A stretch of DNA of 64,000 bases from RYN-230 sp963829725 (GTDB lineage Bacteria; Actinomycetota; Actinomycetes; Streptosporangiales; Streptosporangiaceae), in assembly GCA_963829725.1 (NCBI GenBank), contig CAWHJW010000005.1:372001-436000 (forward strand), written 5' to 3'. This document shows positions 1 to 9,750 of the stretch, one piece after another. The notes below the pieces were generated by a model. That model had not been told where the DNA came from. It saw only the letters and a program-made list of their open reading frames with translations, and did no database searches. The stretch's first letter is position 1. Every line of letters starts with the position of its first letter. The translations under genes and the position numbers were made by a program.

Positions 1-1815
1 TCAGGGAGGCCTACGAGACCGGCCGCGGCATCTTCCGCACCCGGGCCACCGCCCGGATCGAGAAGATAACCCCGCGGCGCGACGGCATCGTGGTCACCGA
101 ACTGCCCTACGGGGTAGGGCCGGAGAAGGTGATCGCCCGGATCAAGGACCTGGTGCAGGCCAAGAAGCTGAGCGGGATCTCCGACCTCAAGGACCTGACC
201 GACCGGCACCGCGGCCTGCACCTGGTCATCGAGGTGCGCGGCGGGTTCCACGCCGAGGCCGTGCTGGACGAGCTGTACCGGCTGACGCCGATGGAAGACA
301 CGTTTGGCATCAACAACGTCACGCTGGTGGACGGGCAGCCCCGGGTGCTCGGCCTGCGTGAGCTGCTGCAGATCTACATAGATCACCGGATCGAGGTGAC
401 CCGGCGGCGCAGCGAGTTCCGGCGGCGCAAGCGCGCCGACCGGCTGCACCTGGTGGACGGGCTGCTCGTCGCCCTGCTCAACATCGACGACGTGATCGCC
501 GTCATCCGGTCCAGTGACGATTCGGCCCAGGCCAGGGAACGGCTGATGTCGGTCTTCGACCTGTCCGAGATCCAGGCCGCCTACATCCTGGACACCCCGC
601 TGCGCCTGGCTCACCCGCTACGACCGGCTGGAACTGGAACGGGAGCGGGAGACGCTGCAGCGGGAGATGGCCGAGCTGACCGCGATCCTGGACTCCGAAG
701 ACCGGCTGCGCGGGGTGGTGTCGGCGGAGCTGGCCGGGGTGGCCGAGCGGTTCGGCACCCCGCGGCGCACCGTCCTGCTGGAAGGCAGCGGCAAGCCGAC
801 CCGGTCCGCCGCCGTCCCCCTTGAGGTGGCCGACGACCCGTGCCTGGTGCTGCTTTCCTCGGCCGGGCTGATCGCCCGCACCGCGGCCGCGCCCGCCGCC
901 ACCCTGGACTTCGACGGGGCCAGCGGTCCCGATGGCGGGCCGGGCGGTGAGGGACCGCGCGCCGCGCACGACGTGATCGTGGCCACTGTCCCGGCCACCG
1001 CCCGGGGCAGCGTCGCGCTGGTCACCTCACAGGGCCGGCTGATCCGGATCGGCGTGCTGGAGATCCCGGCCCTGCCGCCGAGCGCGCACTCCCCCGCGCT
1101 GGCCGGCGGTGCCCCGCTGGCCGAGTTCGTCTCGCTGGACACCGGCGAGACCGTGGTCGGCCTGGCCGCCCCGGACGGGACGGCGGGCGGCCTGGCGCTC
1201 GGCACCGCGGACGGGGTGGTCAAGCGGGTGGCCCCGGACTACCCGGCGAACGCCACCGAATTCGACGTGATCTCCCTCAAGGAGGGCGACCGGGTGGTCG
1301 GCGCGGTCCAGCTGGCCAGCGAGGATGCCGACCTGGTGTTCATCACCAGCGACGCCCAGCTGCTCCGGTTCGCCGCCGGCGCGGTGCGGCCGCAGGGCCG
1401 GGCGGCCGGCGGCATGGCCGGGATCCGGCTGGCCGCCGGGGCCAGCGTGGCCTGGTTCGGCGCGGTGCCTGACGAGGCGGCCCGTGCGGCGGCCCCGGGT
1501 GATGCCGGCGAGGCCGTGGTGGTCACGGTGGCGGGGAGCAGCGGTGCGCTGCCCGGCACCGCCGCCGCCACCGTGAAGGTCACGCCGTACCGGGAGTACC
1601 CGGCCAAGGGCCGGGCCACCGGCGGGGTCCGCTGTCACCGGTTCCTCAAGGGCGAGGACGCCCTGGTCCTCGCCTGGGCCGGGCCGGGCCCGGCCCGCGG
1701 CGCCACGGACGCGGGCGTGCCGGTCTACCTGCCCCCCGTGGAAGGCCGGCGGGACGGTTCCGGGGAGCGGGCCCGCCAGCAGCTGGCCGCGCTCGGCGGG
1801 CTAGCGCCGCGCTGA
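1..1815 (+). CDS. parC: DNA topoisomerase IV/gyrase subunit A-like protein (ParC type), 5'-truncated, one frameshift
   Basis: The breakage-reunion subunit of a type IIA topoisomerase, 3' part only; the gene begins before the window and the frame is open from base 3. Visible are the end of the catalytic core (IVVTELPYGVGPEKVI, TPMEDTFGINNV), the coiled-coil region (RRSEFRRRKRADRLH, DLSEIQAAYILDTPLR) and the C-terminal beta-pinwheel with the repeated VVKRV, QLLRF and GRATGGVR elements. It lacks the glutamine-rich GyrA box, as in the second gyrA-like gene of Streptomyces. The frame changes near 605-612: reading through one extra base restores the expected LTRYDRLELERERE. Its probable partner, parE, lies on the other strand 400 bp downstream. 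It is likely a decatenating second gyrase rather than the main one, which is not in this window. Confidence 0.9.
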
Positions 1816-2133
1816 GACGCCGGGCTGGGTGACCGCCGCGGCCAGCGCGGTGAGCAGGTCGCGCGGGCCCGCGTACGGGGGCTCCCCGAACTGCCACCAG
1901 CGGGCGATCTCGGTGCCTCCCGGCCCGGGATCGAACTCCCCCCCGCGGAAGCACCCGGCCCGGTCCAGCCCGGCCAGGTCCTGGTCGTCCGCCGCTAACG
2001 TGGCCACGAAGGCGGCGGCGTCCAGCAGTGCCGCGGCACAGCGCGCCGCCCGTACCGGGTCCTGCTGCGCGCGAGCCAGCCGCCAGGCGGCCTGCGCGCG
2101 GAGGAACTCCGCCACCAGGATCTGTATTGTCAC
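1801..2133 (-). CDS. Conserved hypothetical protein, 110 aa
   Basis: Unrecognised small soluble protein starting GTG at 2133 (MTIQILVAEFLRAQAAWR). It is Ala/Asp/Leu rich with a helical N-terminal half and a motif GCFRGGEFDPGPGGTEIARW in the C-terminal half. There is no signal peptide or membrane segment. Its stop overlaps the end of the converging parC-like gene by 15 bp. No Shine-Dalgarno precedes the GTG, but a near-consensus -10 TACAAT ends 7 nt upstream, so a leaderless mRNA is likely. A perfect 6-bp inverted repeat sits over the promoter, suggesting repression. The longer open frame extending to 2763 is an antisense shadow of parE. I recall similar unnamed proteins beside gyrase genes in other actinobacteria, but function is unknown. 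Confidence 0.6.
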   Translation of the reverse strand: MTIQILVAEFLRAQAAWRLARAQQDPVRAARCAAALLDAAAFVATLAADDQDLAGLDRAGCFRGGEFDPGPGGTEIARWWQFGEPPYAGPRDLLTALAAAVTQPGVSARR

Positions 2134-2136
2134 TCT

Positions 2137-2161
2137 GAGTATTGTACTCTTACAGAGAGTA
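2137..2161 (-). promoter_or_regulatory. Promoter with inverted-repeat operator candidate for the 110-aa gene
   Basis: Read on the minus strand, TACAAT (a strong -10) lies 7 nt before the GTG at 2133. The perfect dyad TACTCT-5 nt-AGAGTA occupies 2145-2161, between and overlapping the -10 and the -35 position; another GAGTA half-site is at 2137-2141. No good -35 hexamer is visible, as is common in actinobacteria. The binding protein is unknown. Confidence 0.5.
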
Positions 2162-2222
2162 TTTGGGTGTGATCGCCTCGCCGTAGCGCCGCCGGCCAGC
2201 CCCCCAGGAGGGCGGGGCGGGG

Positions 2223-4419
2223 TCAGGTGTCGATGCGGGAGACGTCCAGCTCGGCGGCACCACCGATGATGAAGTCCCGGCGGGGGCCGACCTCCGAGCC
2301 CATCAGCAGGTTGAACATGCCGCTGGCGGCGGCCGCGTCCTCGATGCGGATGCGGCGCAGCGTGCGGTGCCGCGGGTCCATGGTCGTCTCGGCCAGCTGG
2401 CCGGCGTCCATCTCGCCCAGCCCCTTGTACCGCTGGATCGGCTCCTTCCAGCGCTGCCCCCGGCGCTCCAGCTCCAGCAGGGTGCGGTGCAGCTCGCTGT
2501 CGGAGTAGGTGTAGCGGTACCGGGCCTGCCCCTTGCGCGGGGCCGACAGCTCGATCCGGTGCAGCGGGGGCACCGCGGCGAACACCCGCCCGGCGTCCAG
2601 CAGCGGCCGCAGGTACCGGTGGAACAGGGTCAGCAGCAGGCACCGGATGTGCGCGCCGTCCACGTCGGCGTCGGACATGAAGATGACCCGCTGGTACCGC
2701 GCGCAGTCCAGGTCGAACGAGGCGCCCGAGCCGGACCCGATGACCCGGATGATGTCCGCGCACTCGGCGTTCTTCAGCATGTCCGCCAGGGACGCCTTCT
2801 GCACGTTGAGGATCTTGCCGCGGATCGGCAGCAGCGCCTGGAACTCCGAGTTCCGCGCCAGCTTGGCCGTGCCCAGCGCGGAATCGCCCTCCACGATGAA
2901 CAGCTCGCTGCGGTCGTCGGCGCTGCGGCAGTCCACCAGCTTCGGCGGCAGCGTCGAGGCGGCCAGGGCGTTCTTCCGGCGCTGGTTGTCCCGGTGCTCG
3001 CGGGCGGCGATCCGGGCCTTGGCCGCGGACGCCACCTTGTCGAGCACGGCCCGGCCCTGCTGCTTGGCGGCCCGGCCCCGGGACTCGAAGAAGGCGCGCA
3101 GCTCAGCCGAGACCACCTGGGCGACGATCCGGGACGCGGCCGGGGTGCCGAGGATCTCCTTCGTCTGGCCCTCGAACTGCGGTTCCGGCAGCCGCACCCC
3201 GATCACCGCGGTCAGCCCTTCCATGGCGTCGTCCTTGGAAGCCCGGCTCGTCCCCGTTCTTGAGCAGCCGCGCGGCCCGCAGCTGGTCGTTCAGCGTCCG
3301 AACCAGGGCACGCTCGAACCCGGCCACGTGCGTCCCGCCCTTGGGGGTGGCGATCACGTTGACGAAGGAGCGGGTGACGGTGTCGTACCCGGTCCCCCAC
3401 TGCACCGCCACGTCCACCAGCAGTTCCCGCTCGACCTCGGTGGGCGTCATGTGCCCCTGCTCGTCGAGCACCGGCACCGTCTCGGTGAAGTTACCCGACC
3501 CGGTCAGCCGGAGCACGTCGGTGAGCGGCTCGCCGGGGGCCAGGTAGTCGCAGAACTCACTGATCCCGCCGTCGAACCGGAACTCGGCCTCCCGCGGCCC
3601 GTCGGCCGGGGGCTCGTGGTCGGGGAACTCGGCCGCCACGTCCGGGCTGGCCGGCTCGCGGTGATCGGCGGCCGACCGCTCGTCGCGGACCCGGATGGCC
3701 AGGCCCGGCACCAGGTACGCGGTCTGCCGGGCCCGCTGCACCAGTGCCTCGAAGCTCCAGCCGGCGTCCTTGGTGAACACCTGCTGGTCAGGCCAGAACC
3801 TGATCCGCGTCCCGGTGACCTTCCTGGCCACCTTCCGGACCTGCCGCAGCCCGGACCCGGCCGCGAACGGGGCGCCCGGGCCGTCGGCCGCGAACTCCCC
3901 GGGCACGCCCCGGCGGAAGCTGGCCGCCCACTCCTGCCCTTCCCGGTCCACGTGCACATCGAGCCGGGACGACAGCGCGTTCACCACCGAGGCACCCACG
4001 CCGTGCAGGCCGCCGGACGCGGTGTAAGAGCCGCCGCCGAACTTGCCGCCCGCGTGCAGCCGGGTCATCACCAGTTCCACGCCGGACAGGCCGGATTTGG
4101 GCTCGGTGTCCACCGGTATGCCGCGGCCGTTGTCGCGCACCCCGGCGGAAAGATCTTTATTCAGAACGACATCGATCGTGGTGCAGTGCCCCGCCAGGGC
4201 CTCATCGACCGCGTTGTCGAAGATCTCCCAGAGGCAGTGCATCAGGCCACGGCTGTCAGTGGACCCGATGTACATGCCGGGGCGCTTGCGGACCGCCTCC
4301 AGCCCTTCCAGGACGGACAGATGACGGGCCGTGTAGCCATCGGCGGCGGATCCGCGGCCGGCCTTCGCCGGGACCGCGGCCCGGGCAGGACGGGCAGTTT
4401 CGGCGCGGACGGCGGTCAC
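2223..4419 (-). CDS. parE: DNA topoisomerase IV/gyrase subunit B-like protein (ParE type), one frameshift
   Basis: ATPase subunit partner of the ParC-like protein. It starts GTG at 4419 after GGGAGGG. GHKL ATPase motifs are seen in the N-terminal third (IFDNAVDEALAG, DNGRGIPVD, GGLHGVGASVVNALS), followed by the transducer domain with RSFVNVIATPKGGTH, and the Toprim domain with ELFIVEGDSALGTAK and the metal-binding FMSDADVDGAHIR. The C-terminal QRYKGLGEMDAGQL is typical of GyrB/ParE. About 732 codons, normal for the family. Frame changes by one extra base near 3228-3234 (coding strand GGCTTCCAAGG, expected GGCTTCAAGG giving KDDAMEGLTAVIGV). In Streptomyces a second gyrB-like gene also lies near hrdB, which matches this layout. 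Confidence 0.92.
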
Positions 4420-4706
4420 AAGGGCCCTCCCGGGGTCGGGGCTGCGTAGCGGACTGCTGGCAGACTAACCGCCCGCTGGGGGTGGTCCGCGTCGCCACGC
4501 CGCGGACATACCCGGCTAGCTGGGACAACGCGGCTGGGCCGGGGCCGGGCGGGCGCCCGCTCACCCCGCAGCCAAAGTTTGTCGTTCGCTGTGGGCGTAG
4601 GCGGGGGTCACACGGGAAGTGAGCCGCCTGGCAGAGTGTTGCATAGCAGGTAGGGCACAGCCAGCCGGACGACCAAGAGCCGGCGGCATGACGCGAGGGA
4701 GGCGAC

Positions 4707-4931
4707 ATGACCGGAGCTCTCGCACCAAGCAGGCCCCTGAATGCGATGGACCTGTGCGACCGGTGTGGTGCCCAGGCGTACGTACGCGTTGTGCTTCCCG
4801 ATTCCGGGGAGCTGCTGTTCTGCGCCCACCACAGCCGCCAGCACGCCGAGGCTATCGCCAAGGTGGCCGTCGAGATCCAGGATGAGACGGAGCGGCTGTC
4901 ACCGGGAGGCGGAACACGGCGCGACGCCTAG
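4707..4931 (+). CDS. DUF7455-type small zinc-ribbon protein
   Basis: 74-residue protein starting at ATG 4707 behind GAGGGAGG. The motif LCDRCGAQAYVRVVLPDSGE followed by LLFCAHHSRQH provides a CxxC and a CxxH set expected to bind zinc. It is a conserved actinobacterial family found beside the principal sigma factor and the second gyrase B gene. Function unknown; it could be an RNA- or polymerase-associated ribbon. The 287 bp between it and parE hold no other gene and no promoter I can assign with confidence. Confidence 0.85.
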   Translation: MTGALAPSRPLNAMDLCDRCGAQAYVRVVLPDSGELLFCAHHSRQHAEAIAKVAVEIQDETERLSPGGGTRRDA

Positions 4932-5064
4932 CCAGGCCCGCGACCCGCGGGCGGATGCCCCGGGCCGCCTACCTGGCCGGCCTGGTGTCGGCTCGGCAGC
5001 GTCGCCGCGCCACGCCCGGCGCTTCCCCCGGGATGTGCCTTCGCTTAAGCCCTCAAGGGACAAG

Positions 5065-5112
5065 AACTGGCTGGGGCCCCGGTCACCGCGGTGACCGGGG
5101 CCCCAGCCAGTT
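5065..5112. terminator. Bidirectional terminator, 48-bp perfect palindrome
   Basis: Two 24-bp arms (AACTGGCTGGGG... and its exact complement) meet without a spacer, so a hairpin of about 22 bp with a 4-nt CGCG loop can form. It lies between the converging DUF7455 gene and sigA, 20 bp past the sigA stop. There is no T-tract on either side, as usual for high-GC actinobacteria. Confidence 0.8.
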
Positions 5113-5131
5113 GCTGCGAGCTGCCCGCGCC

Positions 5132-6823
5132 CTAATCCAGGTAGTCGCGGAGGACCTGGGAACGGGACGGGTGGCGGAGCTTGGACATGGTCTTGGATTC
5201 GATCTGCCGGATCCGCTCCCGGGTCACCCCGTAGACCTTGCCGATCTCATCCAGTGTCTTCGGCTGCCCGTCGGTGAGCCCGAACCGCATGGAGACCACG
5301 CCGGCCTCCCGCTCGGACAGCGTGTCGAGCACCGAGTGCAGCTGCTCCTGGAGCAGGGTGAAACTGACCGCCTCGCCGGGCTGGATGGCCTCGGAGTCCT
5401 CGATCAGGTCGCCGAACTCGCTGTCGCCGTCCTCACCGAGCGGGGTGTGCAGCGAGATCGGCTCGCGGCCGTACTTCTGCACCTCGATGACCTTCTCCGG
5501 GGTCATGTCCAGCTCGGCCGCGAGCTCCTCGGGAGTTGGCTCGCGCCCCAGGTCCTGCAGCATCTGCCGCTGCACCCGGGCCAGCTTGTTGATGACCTCG
5601 ACCATGTGCACGGGGATCCGGATGGTCCGGGCCTGGTCAGCCATGGCCCGGGTGATCGCCTGCCGGATCCACCAGGTCGCGTACGTGGAGAACTTGTAGC
5701 CCTTGGTGTAGTCGAACTTCTCGACCGCGCGGATCAGGCCCAGGTTGCCCTCCTGGATCAGGTCCAGGAACAGCATGCCCCGCCCGGTGTACCGCTTGGC
5801 CAGCGAGACGACCAGCCGCAGGTTGGCCTCGAGGAGGTGGTTCTTGGCCCGGCGGCCGTCCTCCGCGATCCACTCCATGTCCAGCCGGGCGGGCCCGTCG
5901 CCCTCCAGGCCCTCGGCCAGCTTCTCCTCGGCGAACAGCCCCGCCTCGATCCGCTTGGCCAGTTCCACCTCCTGCTCCGCGTTCAGCAGGGGGACCTTGC
6001 CGATCTGCTTGAGGTAGTCCTTGACCGGGTCGGCGGTGGCCCCGGCCGACGCCACCTGCGCGGCGGGCAGGTCGTCATCGTCGTCGCCGTAGACGAACGC
6101 CTCTTCCTCCGCGGTGCCCGGCCCCGGCGCCTTGGCCGCGGTCTCCGGAGCCGCCCCGGCCGCGGCAGCGGGCCCAGGCACGGCCACTCCGGCGACGGCA
6201 TCGGCCTGGCCCGCCGCGGCCGGGCCGTCCTCAGCCTCCTCATCGGCCGCGTCGTCGTCCGTGGCCTCATCGTCGGCCTCGACGTCCACGTCGAGGCCCA
6301 CGTCGACCTCGGCGACGTCGGCGACGTCGGACAGGTCAATGTCCTCCAGGTCGGCGCCCTCCAGGGCATCGTCGGACAGATCGACGTCGCCCGGACCGAC
6401 CTCACCATCCAGTTCCGCCGTGTCTGCCAGGTCTGGCACCTCGGCCAGGCCAACCGCGTCATTCCCTGAGGTAGCCAAATCGGGATCCTCACTCACGATG
6501 CCTGACACCCCCCGGCCGCCCGCTACCGCGTCGTCGCCGGGCCGGCCGGCCGCGCCGCGCGGCCCGGGCCGCCCACCGGAATTCTTCTTGCCCCGGCGCC
6601 GCGCCGGAGCGCCGTCGCCGCGTTCCGGCGATCCCGGAACGCGCTCCCTGCCGGACGTCGCGTCCGTGTCCACGAGCGAGACCGGCCCGCCTGGCCGCGG
6701 GCCGCCGGGCTTCCCGTCCCCGGTGCGCCCTGGGGCCTGCTGCGCTGGCAACCGTCCACCCTGGCCTTCCGGCCTCGGTTGCCTCCGCGCTGCGGAACCT
6801 GCAGCGCTTGCCACCGCGGTCAC
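5132..6823 (-). CDS. hrdB: Principal RNA polymerase sigma factor (HrdB/SigA/RpoD family)
   Basis: Housekeeping sigma-70 factor. Conserved order from the middle: region 1.2 (DPVKDYLKQIGKVPLLNAEQ), region 2 (EANLRLVVSLAKRYTGRGML, DLIQEGNLGLIRAVEKFDY, YATWWIRQAITRAM), region 3 (HMVEVINKLARVQRQMLQ) and region 4 (SMRFGLTDGQPKTLDEIG, RERIRQIESKTMSKLRHP), ending SQVLRDYLD exactly like Streptomyces HrdB. The N-terminal ~260 residues are unusual: no recognisable region 1.1, instead a Pro/Gly/Arg-rich start and then a stretch of about 100 residues dominated by Asp and Glu. Start is GTG 6823; a second in-frame GTG at 6814 has a better-spaced GGAAGGGG and may be the true start. Transcribed alone toward the palindromic terminator. 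Confidence 0.95.
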   Translation of the reverse strand: MTAVASAAGSAARRQPRPEGQGGRLPAQQAPGRTGDGKPGGPRPGGPVSLVDTDATSGRERVPGSPERGDGAPARRRGKKNSGGRPGPRGAAGRPGDDAVAGGRGVSGIVSEDPDLATSGNDAVGLAEVPDLADTAELDGEVGPGDVDLSDDALEGADLEDIDLSDVADVAEVDVGLDVDVEADDEATDDDAADEEAEDGPAAAGQADAVAGVAVPGPAAAAGAAPETAAKAPGPGTAEEEAFVYGDDDDDLPAAQVASAGATADPVKDYLKQIGKVPLLNAEQEVELAKRIEAGLFAEEKLAEGLEGDGPARLDMEWIAEDGRRAKNHLLEANLRLVVSLAKRYTGRGMLFLDLIQEGNLGLIRAVEKFDYTKGYKFSTYATWWIRQAITRAMADQARTIRIPVHMVEVINKLARVQRQMLQDLGREPTPEELAAELDMTPEKVIEVQKYGREPISLHTPLGEDGDSEFGDLIEDSEAIQPGEAVSFTLLQEQLHSVLDTLSEREAGVVSMRFGLTDGQPKTLDEIGKVYGVTRERIRQIESKTMSKLRHPSRSQVLRDYLD

Positions 6824-7126
6824 CCCTTCCTTCGCTGGATGGCGGCCTGCCCAGCCGCGAATGAAACCTGACGACGCGAGCTGGCAGGCGACACAGACAC
6901 CTCTCCTGCATACATGAGCGGGGAAATGGACCCTACCTCGTGTACTTCACTGCTGGGACCTTGCCGGAAACCAGGCCTGGGCCACAGCACGCTGCGACCG
7001 GGATAGGAACATCTTCCGATCACCACCTTAGGCGGAGCCAGCGGGTGGCTCGTACTGCTCCGGCGGCCGATGCGGCCGCGCGGCCGCCCGGCGCGCGGCA
7101 CCTGGCCAGGTCAGCGGGGCCATGTC
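6824..7126 (-). other. Intergenic upstream region of hrdB
   Basis: No gene is seen in these 303 bases. On the minus strand the hexamer TAGGGT (6930-6935) is a possible -10 for hrdB, without a convincing -35. A small dyad GGAA-4 nt-TTCC lies near 7007-7018. Nothing else is recognisable. Confidence 0.3.
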
Positions 7127-9328
7127 TCATGCTTTCCCCCTCCGGGCCGCGGGGATCACGCCACTGGGCGGCCGCGGGGCGGGCGCGCCGTCCTGCCGGG
7201 GCACGTGCAGCACGAGCACGGTCACGTCGTCGTCCTGCTCGTAACCGGTCAGCATCCGGTCCACCAGGTACTCCAGCAGCCGGGCCGGGTCCTCTACCAT
7301 GCCCGGCCGGGCCTGTGCTGACACCGCGACCAGTTCATCCAGGCCGGTATCCAGGCCGCGCCGGCGGTTCTCCACCAGGCCATCGGAGTACAGCACCGCG
7401 GTGGTGCCGGGCGGCAGCCGGAAGACGTACTGCTGCCGCGGGCACGCCCAGCCCAGCGGCGTGCCAGCCTCGGTGGTGTCCAGCCGCGGCGGGGCGTCCC
7501 TGGACAGCAGCAGCGGCGGCAGGTGCCCCGCGTTGCCCGCCAGGCCCTCGCCGGTGACCGGGTCGACCACCAGGTAGGCCACCGTGGTTACCTGCTCGTC
7601 GAGTTCGGTGGCGGTGAACAGCCGGTCCAGGCCGGCCAGCACCGCGGCCGGCCGCGGGTCGGTCAGCGCCAGGGCCCGCAGCGCGTTGCGTACCCGCCCC
7701 ATCCCGGCCGCCGCGGTCAGGCCCTTGCCCATCACGTCCCCGGCGGCGACCGCGAGCCTGCCGTCGGGCAACCGGAACGCGTCGTACCAGTCGCCGCCGA
7801 TCTCCATGTTCCGGGTCACCGGCAGGTAGCGCGCCTCCAGGATGATCCCCGGCACGCTGGGCAGCCGGTCCGGCAGCAGGCTGCGCTGCAGGGTCTCGGC
7901 GGTGGTGTGCTCCCGCTCGAACAGCGAGGCACGCTCCAGGGCCAGCGCGCACTGGCCGGCCAGGGCCTCCAGGAAGACCCGCTCCTCCTCAGTGATCTGG
8001 CGCGGCTTGGTGAAGGAGAACCGCAGCGCGCCGAGCGGCGCGCCCGCCGCCAGCAGGGGCAGCCCCACCCAGGCCCGCTCGTCGCTGTGCGCCAGGAACA
8101 GGTCCACGTTGGCTACCGCGTCGAACTGACGGCGCAGCGCATCAGGGTTCTCCACCAGCACCGGCCGCCGCGAGGTGATGGCCAGGGTCATCACGCTCGG
8201 CTCGTCCAGGGGGATGTCACCGGACGGCGCGCCCGGCACATCCGGCAGCCCCATCGGGTTGATGGTGCGCAGCCGCAGCCGCTCGGGGTCCAGCAGCGCC
8301 ACCGCGGACCGCTCGGCACCGATGGCGGACCGGCCGACCTCGGTGATCACCTCGACGACCTGCAGCACGGTCAGCGCCTCGGCCAGCATCGACGTGGCCT
8401 GCTGCAGCCGCGCCGTGCGCAGCGCGGCGGCGGACAGCTGCTCGGTCAGCCGGCCGCGCATCTCCTCGGCCTCACGCTGCCCGGTCACATCCGTGCTGGC
8501 GCCGACCCACTCAATGATCTTGCCGTCCCGCTCGATGGGCACGGCCCGGACGTCGTAGTGCCGGTACGAGCCGGTCTTTGTCCGGACCCGGTACCGGCTG
8601 TCGAAGATCTTCCCGGCGCTGACGCATTCGCGCCATTCCCGTTCCACCCGCTCGCGGTCTTCCGGGTGAATCGCGTCCAGCCAGCCATTGCCGAGGTACT
8701 CCTCCAGGCTCTGCCCGGTTATCCAGCGCCACTCGGGCGAATCCTCGGCGATGTCGCCGGCGGGTGTGGTCACCCAGACCACCTGGGCGCCGGCCTGTAC
8801 CAGCGACCGGTACCGTTCCTCGCTGCGGCGGACCGCTTCCGCCGAGCTGCGCCGGTCGGTGACGTCCACGGCGATCAGCGCGACCCCGGCGACGTTGCCG
8901 TCCGGGTCGTGCGAGGGGAACCAGGAGAAGGCCCAGTGCCGGTCGTCGCGGGCGGCCCCGTCGCCGGGGCCGCGCCCGGCGTCCCCGGCCGCCCGCCCGT
9001 CCGCGTCGCCCGGCGCCGCGGCGCCCACGCTGACCGGCAGGTTGGACTCGGACAGCGGCTGGCCCTCGGCCAGCACGTGCCGGACGGCCGACTCGGCCCG
9101 GGCCGCCAGCGAGGCGGGCCAGACCTGCGACGGCAGCAGCCCGACGTGAGCATCCAGATCGAGCCCGTCCAGCCGGCCCAGGGCCCGGTTGATCCGCCGG
9201 AAGCGGAGGTCGGGGCCGAAGAAAGCGAAGCCGATCGGGGCCTCGCGCAGCAGTGTGGCCAGCAGTGCCGAGTCGGAAACGTCCAGCCCGGACAGCCGGG
9301 GCTGGGGCACGGAGGTATCAGTACTCAT
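7127..9328 (-). CDS. PAS-PAS-GAF-SpoIIE (PP2C-type) serine phosphatase
   Basis: Cytosolic signalling phosphatase, about 733 aa from ATG 9328 (GGAG 8 nt upstream; a longer frame from 9493 is unlikely). First PAS domain begins at LLREAPIGFAFFGPDLRF, second at YRSLVQAGAQVVWVTTP with its PAC segment RVRTKTGSYRHYDVRAVP, then a GAF domain (EVITEVGRSAIGAERSAVAL) and a C-terminal SpoIIE/PP2C domain with the metal-binding EIGGDWYDAFRLPDGRLAV, AAGDVMGKGLTAA, LAGNAGHLPPLLL and YSDGLVENR. Family members dephosphorylate anti-anti-sigma factors (RsbU-like) in response to small-molecule or redox inputs. No anti-sigma or STAS gene is adjacent, so the partner is not known from context. Confidence 0.88.
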   Translation of the reverse strand: MSTDTSVPQPRLSGLDVSDSALLATLLREAPIGFAFFGPDLRFRRINRALGRLDGLDLDAHVGLLPSQVWPASLAARAESAVRHVLAEGQPLSESNLPVSVGAAAPGDADGRAAGDAGRGPGDGAARDDRHWAFSWFPSHDPDGNVAGVALIAVDVTDRRSSAEAVRRSEERYRSLVQAGAQVVWVTTPAGDIAEDSPEWRWITGQSLEEYLGNGWLDAIHPEDRERVEREWRECVSAGKIFDSRYRVRTKTGSYRHYDVRAVPIERDGKIIEWVGASTDVTGQREAEEMRGRLTEQLSAAALRTARLQQATSMLAEALTVLQVVEVITEVGRSAIGAERSAVALLDPERLRLRTINPMGLPDVPGAPSGDIPLDEPSVMTLAITSRRPVLVENPDALRRQFDAVANVDLFLAHSDERAWVGLPLLAAGAPLGALRFSFTKPRQITEEERVFLEALAGQCALALERASLFEREHTTAETLQRSLLPDRLPSVPGIILEARYLPVTRNMEIGGDWYDAFRLPDGRLAVAAGDVMGKGLTAAAGMGRVRNALRALALTDPRPAAVLAGLDRLFTATELDEQVTTVAYLVVDPVTGEGLAGNAGHLPPLLLSRDAPPRLDTTEAGTPLGWACPRQQYVFRLPPGTTAVLYSDGLVENRRRGLDTGLDELVAVSAQARPGMVEDPARLLEYLVDRMLTGYEQDDDVTVLVLHVPRQDGAPAPRPPSGVIPAARRGKA

Positions 9329-9750
9329 CGCCCGCACTCCAGTCCCGTTGCTTGAGCCATGCAACGGCTCCTTCCTGCTCACTGCGGACACAAGCAGGCT
9401 ACGGCAACAGCGCGGCCACTGACCGCACAACCGCACCGCCACGCCAATGCGCAGAGCCGCGTCCCGGGCACCACGAACACTCACAGTGCCCACGCAGGCG
9501 GGTTTTCCACATCCTAGGCGATATCAGCCTCGGCCGCCGGGCTGATGCAGACTCGCCCGGGCAAAGAATGGAGTGGCGGCACGGGACCGCGGGGCGCGGG
9601 ACGCAATCGTGACCGGCGCGCCGCGCCGGATGCGCGGAATGTCCGCGGCTGCGGGTCCCTGATGCCCGTAATATCTGCCACACGCGGAAACATGGCCACC
9701 ATCCGGTCCGGACGGGGCACGGCACCGCGAGAATCTGGAAAGCTGTCCGT
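9329..9750. other. Divergent intergenic region
   Basis: 422 bases between the divergent phosphatase and the unknown gene at 9751. Short open frames here have no family features and atypical composition for genes. AT-richer patches (for example around 9668-9675, GTAATATC) may be promoters, but I cannot assign a -35/-10 pair. Confidence 0.3.

Noticed and set aside
2367..4449. Long plus-strand open frames antisense to parE
   Set aside because: They are antisense shadows caused by high GC at third positions; the minus strand encodes clear GyrB/ParE motifs.
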